A DNA stretch of 46,709 bases. Origin: Clostridiales bacterium. GTDB lineage: Bacteria > Bacillota > Clostridia > Oscillospirales > Acutalibacteraceae. The notes beneath the pieces were generated by a model. It was not told where the DNA came from and did not search any database. It worked only from the letters and a program-made list of their open reading frames with translations. Below are positions 1-7,258 of the stretch, piece by piece. Position 1 is the stretch's first letter; every line of letters begins with the position of its first letter. The position numbers and the translations under genes were made by a program. The stretch spans positions 1 through 46,709 of the forward strand of contig JAAWQC010000018.1 of NCBI GenBank assembly GCA_022800315.1, read 5' to 3'.

Positions 1-152
1 TCCGCCGCTGGCGGTGGTCGACGGCGTTGCTCTTGAGAATCCCCCGATAATCACAAGAATAGCGATATATGCTGTGCAGCAGGATGATCGGCCTTCGGTT
101 ATCGCAATCTCCGATCAGCCGGAGTCCAGAGGCGTTGCCTTTGGTCGTGGTG
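1..152. other. Window edge, no gene assigned
   Basis: The first 152 bases stay open in one frame on the plus strand and in one frame on the minus strand, so they may hold the end of a gene cut by the window edge. The plus-strand frame runs straight on through the hairpin repeat that follows, which argues against it being a real protein end. No family is recognised in either reading. Confidence 0.3.
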
Positions 153-251
153 GGGATGGCGTTTTAAGGGGAAACCCGTTCGAAAGGTTTCCCCTTAACG
201 ATTCTTTTCCCCCCTTTTCTTATCGTCAAGAAAAGGGGGCCTGCGGAGCAA
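153..251 (+). repeat. Double-hairpin repeat, left copy
   Basis: This 99-base element has an almost exact reverse-complement partner at 46611-46709 (one mismatch, at base 160). It contains two perfect stem-loops: 164-176 pairs with 186-198 (13 bp), and 210-221 pairs with 228-239 (12 bp). It ends 16 bases beyond the stop codon of the minus-strand ribbon-helix-helix gene. Read from that gene, the order is the C/T-rich hairpin first and the GGGGAAACC hairpin second, the same order as at the other copy. It resembles dispersed intergenic repeats of Clostridia; a terminator role for the neighbouring gene is plausible but inferred. Confidence 0.9.
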
Positions 252-267
252 AACCTGCGAAAGAAAT

Positions 268-462
268 CTACAGGGAATCGAATGAATCTGTTTCTATAGG
301 AATTACACCATGCTTCTCTTCAAACTCGATGATATACTTTTTTATGAAATGTTTCATTTCCCTGTTCTTTGACCGGCCTTCGTATTGGGCGATATAATCC
401 AGTTTCCTTAATAAGCAACAGTCGATACGCAGGGTGAAGGCGCATTGTTTTGTTTCCATCAT
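268..462 (-). CDS. Small ribbon-helix-helix (Arc-like) DNA-binding protein
   Basis: The 64-residue product reads as an Arc/MetJ-type ribbon-helix-helix protein: a short basic beta strand (KQCAFTLRID) followed by two helices, with the typical LRKLDYIAQYEGRSKNREMKHFIKKYI pattern and an acidic tail. Such proteins bind operators as dimers. The start is the first of two adjacent ATG codons, 5 bases behind AAGGAGG at 468-474; the longer open frame upstream has no ribosome site. A TATAAT-like -10 lies at 502-497 with no clear -35. Base composition is more AT-rich than in most neighbours. The target is not visible, and autoregulation is only a guess. The 99-bp hairpin repeat follows its 3' end. Confidence 0.75.
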   Translation of the reverse strand: MMETKQCAFTLRIDCCLLRKLDYIAQYEGRSKNREMKHFIKKYIIEFEEKHGVIPIETDSFDSL

Positions 463-609
463 CAAAACCTCCTTAATTAAGTGGATTTCCATAGCTATTA
501 TAGAGAATCGAATCAATAAAATTATGGTGCTTTTGACCTGAACGTAAAGACCGTATCCCCGTTGCGGCGGATAAGGACGAGACAATTGTTCACTCTCATT
601 CATATCCCC

Positions 610-638
610 TTGCCAATCCCTGACCGAAACGCTATACT
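610..638 (+). promoter_or_regulatory. Promoter of the coiled-coil gene
   Basis: TTGCCA (610-615), a 17-base spacer and TATACT (633-638) form a good sigma-A type promoter. Transcription would start near 645, leaving a leader of about 15 bases that is little more than the ribosome site. Confidence 0.6.
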
Positions 639-659
639 GGATCATAAGAGGTGAGAAAT

Positions 660-1016
660 GTGGTCGATCAGGAGTTATTGGATGCCATCGGCGGGATGCT
701 GGAGCCCCTTATCAAAGAGCAGCGGGATATGCGCAGGGACATGCAGGAAATGCGTGGCGATATCGATGCGCTGCGCCGCGATCAGCGGGAGATGCGGGAC
801 GACCTGCAATCGCTGAAAGCCGACGTGTCCCTGATCCCCGGCATGCGTCGGGATATCGACCTCATTTTGGAGAGCCAGCAGGGAATCAACGAAAAGTTCG
901 CCGGGCTGGATATGGTGACCGAGGACGTGGCCGGCCTGCATATCCGGGTATCCGCGCTGGAGGGCGCCTCCCGCTCCCACACCGAGGAGATTCGGGAGCT
1001 GCGGCTGGCAAAATAG
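660..1016 (+). CDS. Small coiled-coil protein of unknown function
   Basis: The 118-residue product is almost entirely helical and charged. Residues about 20-60 carry repeated RDM/REM/DIDAL segments with heptad-like spacing, followed by a break (SLIPGM) and a second helical stretch, so a rod-like coiled coil is expected. There is no signal peptide or membrane segment. GTG at 660 is preferred because AGAGGTGAG (646-654) then sits at normal distance; an upstream in-frame GTG at 651 lies inside that ribosome site. It has its own promoter and is followed by the isoleucine T-box promoter, so it is probably a single-gene unit. Function is not recognised. Confidence 0.65.
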   Translation: MVDQELLDAIGGMLEPLIKEQRDMRRDMQEMRGDIDALRRDQREMRDDLQSLKADVSLIPGMRRDIDLILESQQGINEKFAGLDMVTEDVAGLHIRVSALEGASRSHTEEIRELRLAK

Positions 1017-1050
1017 ACGGCGCCGCTTTGCCGCCCCGTCAATTACCCGC

Positions 1051-1079
1051 TTGACAAGGCGGGGGACCTGCGATACAAT
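1051..1079 (+). promoter_or_regulatory. Promoter of the isoleucine operon
   Basis: TTGACA (1051-1056), an exact 17-base spacer and TACAAT (1074-1079) give a near-consensus promoter. The predicted start near 1086 opens the T-box leader. Confidence 0.8.
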
Positions 1080-1085
1080 AACGAC

Positions 1086-1365
1086 AATAACCTACAGGCG
1101 ATGACGGGGACCAGTAACCGGAATCCATATCCAGAGAGCCGCCGGTCGGTGCGAGGCGGTTGTGGACACGGCGAATATCACCTCCCGAGCTGTCAGCTGA
1201 AAACCCGCGGTTATGCCGGGTGAGTAGGCGCGACCGGTCTCCCACCGTTAACCGGGATCGCATTCGGCCACGGCCTGATGCGCGTAAGCGGCCCCTTTGT
1301 GGGCAATGAGAGTGGTACCGCGGAGGAATATCCCTTCGTCTCTATATTGAGAGACGGAGGGTTTT
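1086..1365 (+). ncRNA. T-box leader, probable isoleucine specifier
   Basis: The leader shows the T-box landmarks in order: a GGGGACCAGTAA stretch (about 1106-1118) for the lower stem I, the AGAGAG distal motif (1133-1138), a specifier region GAATATCACC (1173-1182), and the conserved antiterminator box AGAGTGGTACCGCG (1309-1322), then a terminator. The specifier is read as ATC (1177-1179, Ile), which is followed by the expected purine; the alternative frame TAT (Tyr) would be followed by C and does not suit the genes downstream. Uncharged tRNA-Ile would stabilise the antiterminator and allow transcription of ilvB onward. The T-box call is firm; the specifier choice is inferred. Confidence 0.9.
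1333..1365 (+). terminator. T-box regulated terminator
   Basis: A ten-pair stem (1333-1342 with 1351-1360) is followed by TTTTT (1362-1366). It follows the T-box sequence directly and is the off-state structure of the leader. Confidence 0.85.
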
Positions 1366-1425
1366 TGTTTATCCAGGCGCGGCTGAAGCGCCTGCCCGCA
1401 CCGGAACAGGAAAGGATGATGACCC

Positions 1426-3096
1426 ATGCGTATGAACGGATCGGATATACTGGTGGAATGCCTGCTGGAGCAGGGGACCGACACAGTGTTCGGCTACCCC
1501 GGCGGAGCGGTTCTGAATATTTATGACGCGCTGTACAAATACAGCGATCGCATCCAGCATGTGCTGACGGCCCACGAACAGGGGGCTTCCCACGCCGCCG
1601 ACGGCTATGCCCGCGCCACCGGAAGGGTGGGGGTGTGTATCGCCACCTCCGGCCCCGGCGCCACCAACCTGGTCACTGGTATCGCCACCGCCTACATGGA
1701 CTCCATCCCGATGGTGGCCATCACCGGCAACGTGTCGGTGCCCCTGCTGGGCCGGGACTCCTTCCAGGAGGTGGATATCACCGGCATCACCATGCCGGTG
1801 ACCAAGCACAACTTCATCGTCAAGGACGTCCGCGAGCTGGCCGACACGGTGCGGCAGGCCTTTGTCATCGCCCGCAGCGGGCGGCCCGGCCCGGTACTCA
1901 TCGACATCCCCAAGGATGTCACCGCCGCGGAGTGCGAGTACGAGCCCCTGGCCGCCGAGGGGCCCCGTCCAGTGGCCCCTCCCAAGGAGGAACGGCTGCT
2001 GATGGCCCTCGACAAGCTGGCCTTCTGCAAAAAGCCCCTGATCTATTTCGGGGGCGGCGTCATCTCATCCGGCGGGGAGCAGGAGCTGCTCCGGCTGGCG
2101 GAGAAGCAGGACATACCGGTCTGCGCCTCCATGATGGGACTGGGCGGCTTCCCGCCGGAGCACCGGCTCTGGCTGGGCATGGTGGGGATGCACGGCACCC
2201 TCGCCGCCAACCGGGCGGCTAAGGACTGCGATCTGCTGCTGGTGTGCGGGGCTCGTTTCTCCGACCGGGTGGCGTGCAGCCGCACCGGCTTCGCGCCGAA
2301 CGCCCAGGTCATCCATATCGATATCGACCATGCGGAATTCGATAAGAACGTCCCGGCTGCCGTCCGCCTGGCGGGAGATTTGAAAGAGGTGCTGGGTCTG
2401 CTCGCTGACCGGGCGCCCCAGGTGCAGCGTACGGCGTGGGCGGAGGAAACCGCTGCCCGCCGCCGGGAGAAGGCCCCTCTGCCGCGGGAGGACGATACCC
2501 CGCCCGACCCGCTGGCCATCTTGCAGGCCCTTCACCGACTGGTCCCCGAGGACACGGTGGTGGCCACCGACGTGGGTCAGCACCAGATGTGGGTGGCGCA
2601 GCATTTCCCCTTTCGTCAGCCCCGCACCCTGCTGACCTCTGGCGGACTGGGCACCATGGGCTACGGCCTGGGTGCCGCGGTCGGCGCACAGTTCGGCTGT
2701 CCCGGCCGGCGGGTGGTGCTGGTCACCGGCGACGGCAGCTTCCACATGAACCTGAACGAGCTGACCACCCTGGTCTCCTACAACCTGCCCATCGTGGTGC
2801 TGGTGATGAACAACCGGGTGCTGGGCATGGTACGCCAGTGGCAGAAAGTCTTTTACGGCCGTCGGTTCTCCGCCACCGATCCCCATCGGAAAACCGATCT
2901 CGTCAGGCTGGCGGAAGCCTTCGGCTGCACCGGTATGCGCATCCGCGGCGCCGGGGAGATCGACATGGTGCTGGAGGCGGCGCTTCAGGCGGACGGCCCG
3001 GTCGTTGTAGACTGCCGTATTTCCCCCGACGTCAACGTCCTGCCCATGATCCCCCCCGGCGGCACGGTGGAGGACCTCATGGAGGAAATGGACTGA
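1426..3096 (+). CDS. ilvB: Acetolactate (acetohydroxyacid) synthase, large subunit
   Basis: This ThDP- and FAD-dependent enzyme condenses pyruvate with pyruvate or 2-oxobutanoate, the first common step of valine/leucine and isoleucine synthesis. The 556 residues match the family length and have the three ThDP-enzyme domains: an N-terminal pyrimidine-binding domain with the catalytic Glu51 (TAHEQGASHAADGYARATG), a central FAD-binding domain, and a C-terminal PP domain with the GDGSF motif at residue 435 and the NN pair near 461. The start ATG follows GGAAAGGA. It is the first gene after the T-box, with ilvN 49 bases downstream. In this operon 2-oxobutanoate from CimA is the likely favoured acceptor, which is an inference from gene order. 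Confidence 0.97.
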   Translation: MRMNGSDILVECLLEQGTDTVFGYPGGAVLNIYDALYKYSDRIQHVLTAHEQGASHAADGYARATGRVGVCIATSGPGATNLVTGIATAYMDSIPMVAITGNVSVPLLGRDSFQEVDITGITMPVTKHNFIVKDVRELADTVRQAFVIARSGRPGPVLIDIPKDVTAAECEYEPLAAEGPRPVAPPKEERLLMALDKLAFCKKPLIYFGGGVISSGGEQELLRLAEKQDIPVCASMMGLGGFPPEHRLWLGMVGMHGTLAANRAAKDCDLLLVCGARFSDRVACSRTGFAPNAQVIHIDIDHAEFDKNVPAAVRLAGDLKEVLGLLADRAPQVQRTAWAEETAARRREKAPLPREDDTPPDPLAILQALHRLVPEDTVVATDVGQHQMWVAQHFPFRQPRTLLTSGGLGTMGYGLGAAVGAQFGCPGRRVVLVTGDGSFHMNLNELTTLVSYNLPIVVLVMNNRVLGMVRQWQKVFYGRRFSATDPHRKTDLVRLAEAFGCTGMRIRGAGEIDMVLEAALQADGPVVVDCRISPDVNVLPMIPPGGTVEDLMEEMD

Positions 3097-3145
3097 CCGG
3101 TATTCCCTTTGGGGAATACGGGGGATAGAAAGGATGGAGTTCCCG

Positions 3146-3655
3146 ATGAACAAGGAAAACACCATGGTGCTCTCGGTGCTGGCGGTCAACCATCCCGGCG
3201 TACTGCTGCGGGTGGCGGGTCTGTTCTCCCGCCGGGGTTTCAATATCGATTCCATCGTCGCCTGCCGGACCGAAAACCCGGCCTTTTCCCGCCTGACGCT
3301 GGTGGTGGAAGGGGACGAGGCTACCTTCACCCAGCTGATCCGCCAGCTGCTCAAGCTGGAGGACATCGTCAAGGTCAGGGCGATGGAGACCGACAATTGT
3401 TCCAACAGCGAGCTGCTGCTGGTAAAGGTGGAGGCGGCGGGCCCCTCCCGCGGTGGGGTGCTCAAGGCGGCGCAGACCTACGGCGCCCGCGTACTGGATA
3501 TCGGCGACGCCACCGTAACCATCGAGATGACCGGTCAGACCGATGAGATGGATCACTTTATCGAGCATATGGAGCAGTTCGGCGTGCGGGAGATGGCCCG
3601 CACCGGCATCACCGCCCTGGAGCGGGGCGACGAGGCCATTCTGGACGAGGAATAA
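3146..3655 (+). CDS. ilvN: Acetolactate synthase, small (regulatory) subunit
   Basis: The product (169 residues) is the regulatory partner of IlvB, which raises catalytic activity and binds the feedback amino acid. An N-terminal ACT domain is visible at about 6-80 (MVLSVLAVNHPGVLLRVAGLFSRRGFNIDSI), followed by the family C-terminal domain. ATG at 3146 is chosen because GGATGGAG stands 6-8 bases before it; the in-frame ATG at 3134 touches its own AGAAAGG and is too close. It sits between ilvB and cimA with short gaps, so it shares the T-box transcript. Confidence 0.95.
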   Translation: MNKENTMVLSVLAVNHPGVLLRVAGLFSRRGFNIDSIVACRTENPAFSRLTLVVEGDEATFTQLIRQLLKLEDIVKVRAMETDNCSNSELLLVKVEAAGPSRGGVLKAAQTYGARVLDIGDATVTIEMTGQTDEMDHFIEHMEQFGVREMARTGITALERGDEAILDEE

Positions 3656-3682
3656 ACGGCGACAGCCGGATAAAGGAGCGTG

Positions 3683-5260
3683 ATGCGAATGAAACGCGGC
3701 GTCGAGATACTGGATTCCACCCTGCGGGACGGCGCGCAGGGTGAGGGAATCTCCTTCTCGGTAGAGGATAAGCTGGCGGTAACCCGTCTGCTGGATGAGC
3801 TGGGAGTTGCCTATATCGAGGCGGGCAACCCCGGCTCCAACCCCAAGGACCTGGAATTTTTCCGCCGGGCGAAGGAACTGAACCTGAAAAACGCGCAGTT
3901 GGTGGCCTTCGGCTCCACCCGGCGCAAGAACCGCCGGGCGGAGGAGGACGACAACGTGCGGGCCCTCCTCACAGCCGACACCGGGGCGGTGTCCCTGTTC
4001 GGCAAGTGCTGGGACCTCCACGTGCGTGACATTCTCATGACCACCGAAGAAGAAAACTTCGCCATGATCGGCGACACGGTGGCCTTCTTCAAGGAACGGG
4101 GCAAGCGGGTGATCTTCGACGCGGAGCACTTTTTTGACGGCTACGACGCCAACCCCGCCTTTGCCATGGCGGCCCTGTCCGCCGCCGTGGAGGCGGGGGC
4201 GGACGTCCTCGCCCTGTGCGATACCAACGGCGGCACCTTCCCCACCGATATCGCCCGAATCACCGCCGCAGTGGCGGAGCGGTTCCCCCAGGTGGTCACT
4301 GGTATCCACACCCATAACGACGGGGGGCTGGCGGTCGCCAATTCCCTGATGGCGGTGGAGGCGGGAGCCGCCCACGTGCAGGGCACCTACCTGGGCTTCG
4401 GAGAGCGCAGCGGCAACGCCAACCTGTCCACCATCATCCCCAATCTGCAGCTGAAGCGCGGTTTCCTCTGCATTCCGGAGGACAACCTGCCCCTGCTCAC
4501 CGCCACCGCCCGGGCCATGGCGGAGGTGGCCAACGTCCCCCTGAACCGGGGGGAGCCTTACGTGGGGGCCAGCGCCTTCGCACACAAAGCGGGCATGCAT
4601 GCCGATGGGGTGATTAAGAACTCCGCCTCCTTCGAGCACGTCAGCCCCGAGACGGTGGGCAACCAGCGCCGGTTTCTCATGAGCGAAATCAGCGGGCGCA
4701 CCGCCGTGCTGGAGAAAATCCGCCGCTACTGCCCCGATATCACCAAGGATTCCGGGGAGCTTACCGACATCATTACCCGCCTTAAGGAACGGGAACTGGA
4801 GGGCTACCAGTACGAGGGAGCAGACGGCAGCTTCGAGCTGCTGACCCGCCGGTGCTTGGGGCTTATCCCCAGCTTCTTCGACCTGTCCTATTACCGCATC
4901 ACGGGAGAAAAGCCCTATGAGGAGGGACAGAGCGCCGTCGCCACCCTGAAGGTGAGGGTGGGCGACCAGTTCAAGGTGGCGGCCGGGGAGGGCAACGGTC
5001 CCGTCAACGCCCTCGACCGGGCGCTCCGCTCCGCGCTGGCAGAATTTTATCCCGCCCTCACCGGAGTGCATCTGGTAGACTATAAGGTGCGCGTGATGGA
5101 CTCCCGCAAGGCCACCGCCGCCAAGGTCCGCGTCCTCATCACCTCCGCCGACGCCACCGGCGAGTGGACCACGGTAGGGGTGTCCGACGACGTGATCGAG
5201 GCCAGCTGGATCGCCCTGAGCGAATCCATTGAGTATAAACTCATCCATTCGGAGGGATGA
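3683..5260 (+). CDS. cimA: Citramalate synthase
   Basis: CimA joins pyruvate and acetyl-CoA to (R)-citramalate, the entry to threonine-independent isoleucine synthesis. The 525-residue protein starts with the DRE-TIM barrel motif DSTLRDGAQGEGISFS, typical of the CimA branch (short isopropylmalate synthases read DTTLRDGEQ). It has the metal-binding GIHTHNDGG and GFGERSGNANL motifs, and ends in a LeuA-type allosteric domain (KVRVMDSRKATAAKVRVLI), the usual feedback site. AAGGAG at 3673-3678 serves ATG 3683 (4 bases away) or ATG 3689 (10 away); the exact start is uncertain by two codons. Homocitrate synthase-like activity is possible but unlikely next to ilvBN and leuCD. Confidence 0.92.
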   Translation: MRMKRGVEILDSTLRDGAQGEGISFSVEDKLAVTRLLDELGVAYIEAGNPGSNPKDLEFFRRAKELNLKNAQLVAFGSTRRKNRRAEEDDNVRALLTADTGAVSLFGKCWDLHVRDILMTTEEENFAMIGDTVAFFKERGKRVIFDAEHFFDGYDANPAFAMAALSAAVEAGADVLALCDTNGGTFPTDIARITAAVAERFPQVVTGIHTHNDGGLAVANSLMAVEAGAAHVQGTYLGFGERSGNANLSTIIPNLQLKRGFLCIPEDNLPLLTATARAMAEVANVPLNRGEPYVGASAFAHKAGMHADGVIKNSASFEHVSPETVGNQRRFLMSEISGRTAVLEKIRRYCPDITKDSGELTDIITRLKERELEGYQYEGADGSFELLTRRCLGLIPSFFDLSYYRITGEKPYEEGQSAVATLKVRVGDQFKVAAGEGNGPVNALDRALRSALAEFYPALTGVHLVDYKVRVMDSRKATAAKVRVLITSADATGEWTTVGVSDDVIEASWIALSESIEYKLIHSEG

Positions 5261-5318
5261 GGGAATTAAGCAAATCCGTACAATTGTAATCCGCTTTACA
5301 TTTCATCCGCCGACAGGA

Positions 5319-5327
5319 TGTTATGAT
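5319..5327 (+). promoter_or_regulatory. Possible internal promoter before leuC
   Basis: The 111-base gap after cimA holds TGTTATGAT, an extended -10 (TG at 5319-5320, TATGAT at 5322-5327). No good -35 stands at the right distance, so this is a weak candidate for extra leuCD transcription. No terminator is visible in the gap. Confidence 0.25.
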
Positions 5328-5371
5328 AGGCCATAAGGAAATGAGCAGAACAGCAGAAGGAGGAATCCCCA

Positions 5372-6649
5372 ATGGGAATGACCATGACGCAGAAAATCCT
5401 CGCGGCCCACGCCGGGCTGAAGGAGGTTGCGGCGGGACAGCTGATCGAGGCGAAGCTGGACCTCTGCCTGGGCAACGATATCACCTCGCCGGTGGCGGTC
5501 AACGAGTTTGAGCGCTGCGGTGCCTGCCATGTGTTTGACCAGAGCCGGGTGGCGCTGGTGATGGACCACTTCACCCCCAACAAGGATATCAAGGCCGCCG
5601 AGCAGGTCAAGCGGGTCCGCGGCTTTGCCGATAAATACGGCGTCGAGAACTTTTTCGATGTGGGCCGTATGGGCGTGGAGCACGCTCTGCTGCCCGAACA
5701 GGGGCTGGTGGGCCCCGGCGACTGTGTCATCGGCGCGGACAGCCACACCTGCACCTACGGCGCGCTGGGCGCCTTCTCCACCGGCGTGGGCTCCACCGAC
5801 CTGGCGGCGGGCATGGCCACCGGCACCGCCTGGTTCAAGGTGCCCTCTGCGCTGAAAATCGTCCTCACCGGCAAGTTCACCGAATACGTCAGCGGCAAGG
5901 ACGTCATCCTCGATCTGATCGGCCGCATTGGGGTGGACGGCGCCCTGTACCGTTCGCTGGAATTCACCGGCCCCGGCGTGAAGGAACTGTCCATAGACGA
6001 CCGCCTGTGCATCGCCAACATGGCCATCGAGGCCGGCGCGAAAAACGGGATTTTCCCGGTGGACGAGGTAACCATGGCCTATGTGAACGGCCGCTTCCAG
6101 AGAGAGCCTCAGGTGTTCGAGGCGGACCCCGACGCCGTGTACGACGAGGTCATCGAGATCGACCTGTCCGCCCTGCGTCCCACCGTGGCCTTCCCTCATC
6201 TGCCCGAAAACACCAGGACCATCGACGAGTGCAATGGACAGGTGAAGATCGACCAGTCGGTCATCGGCTCCTGCACCAACGGCCGCATGGAGGATATGCG
6301 CGCCGCCGCCGAAATCCTGAAGGGCCGCAAGGTGGCCAGGGGCGTGCGCTGCATCGTCATCCCCGCCACCCAGCAGATCTGGACCCAGTGCATGCACGAG
6401 GGCCTGTTCGATATTTTTGTGGAAGCGGGTGCGGTGGTCTCCACCCCGACCTGCGGACCCTGCCTGGGCGGCCACATGGGTATCCTGGCCGCCGGCGAGC
6501 GGGCGGTGTCCACCACCAACCGCAACTTCGTCGGCCGCATGGGCCACGTGGAGAGCGAGGTTTACCTCTCCAATCCCTATGTGGCGGCGGCTTCGGCCGT
6601 GACCGGCTATATCTCCGATCCCGCTGATCTTGAGAAAGAAGGTAAATAA
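5372..6649 (+). CDS. leuC: 3-isopropylmalate/citramalate dehydratase, large subunit
   Basis: The large subunit of an aconitase-family isomerase; with LeuD it converts 2-isopropylmalate or citramalate to the 3-isomer. The 425 residues match the shorter HACN-type LeuC class rather than the 460-470 residue enterobacterial form. The [4Fe-4S] ligands are visible: Cys301 (GSCTNG), Cys361 and Cys364 ([10 protein letters not shown]), plus [13 protein letters not shown] near 125-140 for the substrate site. AGGAGG lies 7-8 bases before ATG. leuD follows after two bases. No leuB is in the window, so the next dehydrogenase step is encoded elsewhere. Pairing with cimA suggests citramalate as a main substrate; the enzyme may also serve leucine. 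Confidence 0.95.
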   Translation: MGMTMTQKILAAHAGLKEVAAGQLIEAKLDLCLGNDITSPVAVNEFERCGACHVFDQSRVALVMDHFTPNKDIKAAEQVKRVRGFADKYGVENFFDVGRMGVEHALLPEQGLVGPGDCVIGADSHTCTYGALGAFSTGVGSTDLAAGMATGTAWFKVPSALKIVLTGKFTEYVSGKDVILDLIGRIGVDGALYRSLEFTGPGVKELSIDDRLCIANMAIEAGAKNGIFPVDEVTMAYVNGRFQREPQVFEADPDAVYDEVIEIDLSALRPTVAFPHLPENTRTIDECNGQVKIDQSVIGSCTNGRMEDMRAAAEILKGRKVARGVRCIVIPATQQIWTQCMHEGLFDIFVEAGAVVSTPTCGPCLGGHMGILAAGERAVSTTNRNFVGRMGHVESEVYLSNPYVAAASAVTGYISDPADLEKEGK

Positions 6650-6651
6650 GT

Positions 6652-7140
6652 ATGTTTGCACAGGGACAGGTACATAAATACGGCGACAACGTCGACACCG
6701 ACGTAATCATCCCCGCCCGCTACCTCAATACCTCCAAGCACGAGGAGCTGGCGGCCCACTGCATGGAGGATATCGACAAGGAGTTTGTCGGAAGGGTGAA
6801 GCAGGGGGACATCCTGGTGGCGGAGAAGAACTTTGGCTGCGGCTCCTCCCGTGAGCACGCCCCCATCGCCATCAAGGCCAGCGGCATCTCCTGCGTCATC
6901 GCCTCCACCTTCGCCCGCATCTTCTACCGCAACGCCATCAACATCGGCCTGGCGATCCTGGAGTGCGACGAAGCGGCCCGCGATATCAAAAGCGGCGACG
7001 AGGTCAAGGTGGACTTCGACACCGGCCTGATCGAGAACCTGACCACCGGCAAGACCTATCAGGCAGAGCCGTTTCCCCCTTTCATCCAGAACATCATCCA
7101 GAAGGGCGGCCTGCTGAACTCCATCCAGGACCGCTTGTAA
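6652..7140 (+). CDS. leuD: 3-isopropylmalate/citramalate dehydratase, small subunit
   Basis: The 162-residue swivel subunit of the LeuCD isomerase. It has the family motifs near the N-terminus ([16 protein letters not shown]), the phosphate/carboxylate-binding loop [16 protein letters not shown] (residues about 58-73) and [15 protein letters not shown]. The length is normal for the type that pairs with the 420-residue LeuC. It is translationally linked to leuC (two bases between stop and start) and is the last gene of the isoleucine operon; a strong hairpin terminator lies 50 bases on. Confidence 0.95.
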   Translation: MFAQGQVHKYGDNVDTDVIIPARYLNTSKHEELAAHCMEDIDKEFVGRVKQGDILVAEKNFGCGSSREHAPIAIKASGISCVIASTFARIFYRNAINIGLAILECDEAARDIKSGDEVKVDFDTGLIENLTTGKTYQAEPFPPFIQNIIQKGGLLNSIQDRL

Positions 7141-7143
7141 CTC

Positions 7144-7172
7144 TTGACAGAACCAGGGGTTTCTGTTACCAT
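7144..7172 (+). promoter_or_regulatory. Promoter just after leuD
   Basis: TTGACA (7144-7149), a 17-base spacer and TACCAT (7167-7172) begin three bases after the leuD stop. Transcription would start near 7179, only about 11 bases before the hairpin at 7190, so transcripts to the MATE gene must pass that hairpin. Confidence 0.5.
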
Positions 7173-7189
7173 CTCAATCAAAGTGAAAA

Positions 7190-7238
7190 AACCGGCTGCA
7201 CTGTCGCCAGATTTCTGGACAGTGGGGCCGGTTCTTTT
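7190..7238 (+). terminator. Intrinsic terminator after leuD / MATE leader hairpin
   Basis: A long stem, 7190-7205 with 7218-7233, is followed by CTTTTT. It would end the isoleucine operon. Because a promoter precedes it and the MATE ribosome site begins five bases after it, it also lies in the MATE leader. Confidence 0.8.
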
Positions 7239-7258
7239 TGATGGGAGGAATGGATGGT

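Noticed and set aside
14-397. Plus-strand frame running through the left hairpin repeat
   Set aside because: It reads through both hairpins and antisense to the RHH gene; no ribosome site for the first ATG.
3077-5248. Long open frame on the minus strand opposite ilvN-cimA (723 codons)
   Set aside because: High GC makes stop-poor antisense frames; the plus strand carries clear conserved enzymes and the antisense peptide is low-complexity His/Gly/Val-rich.
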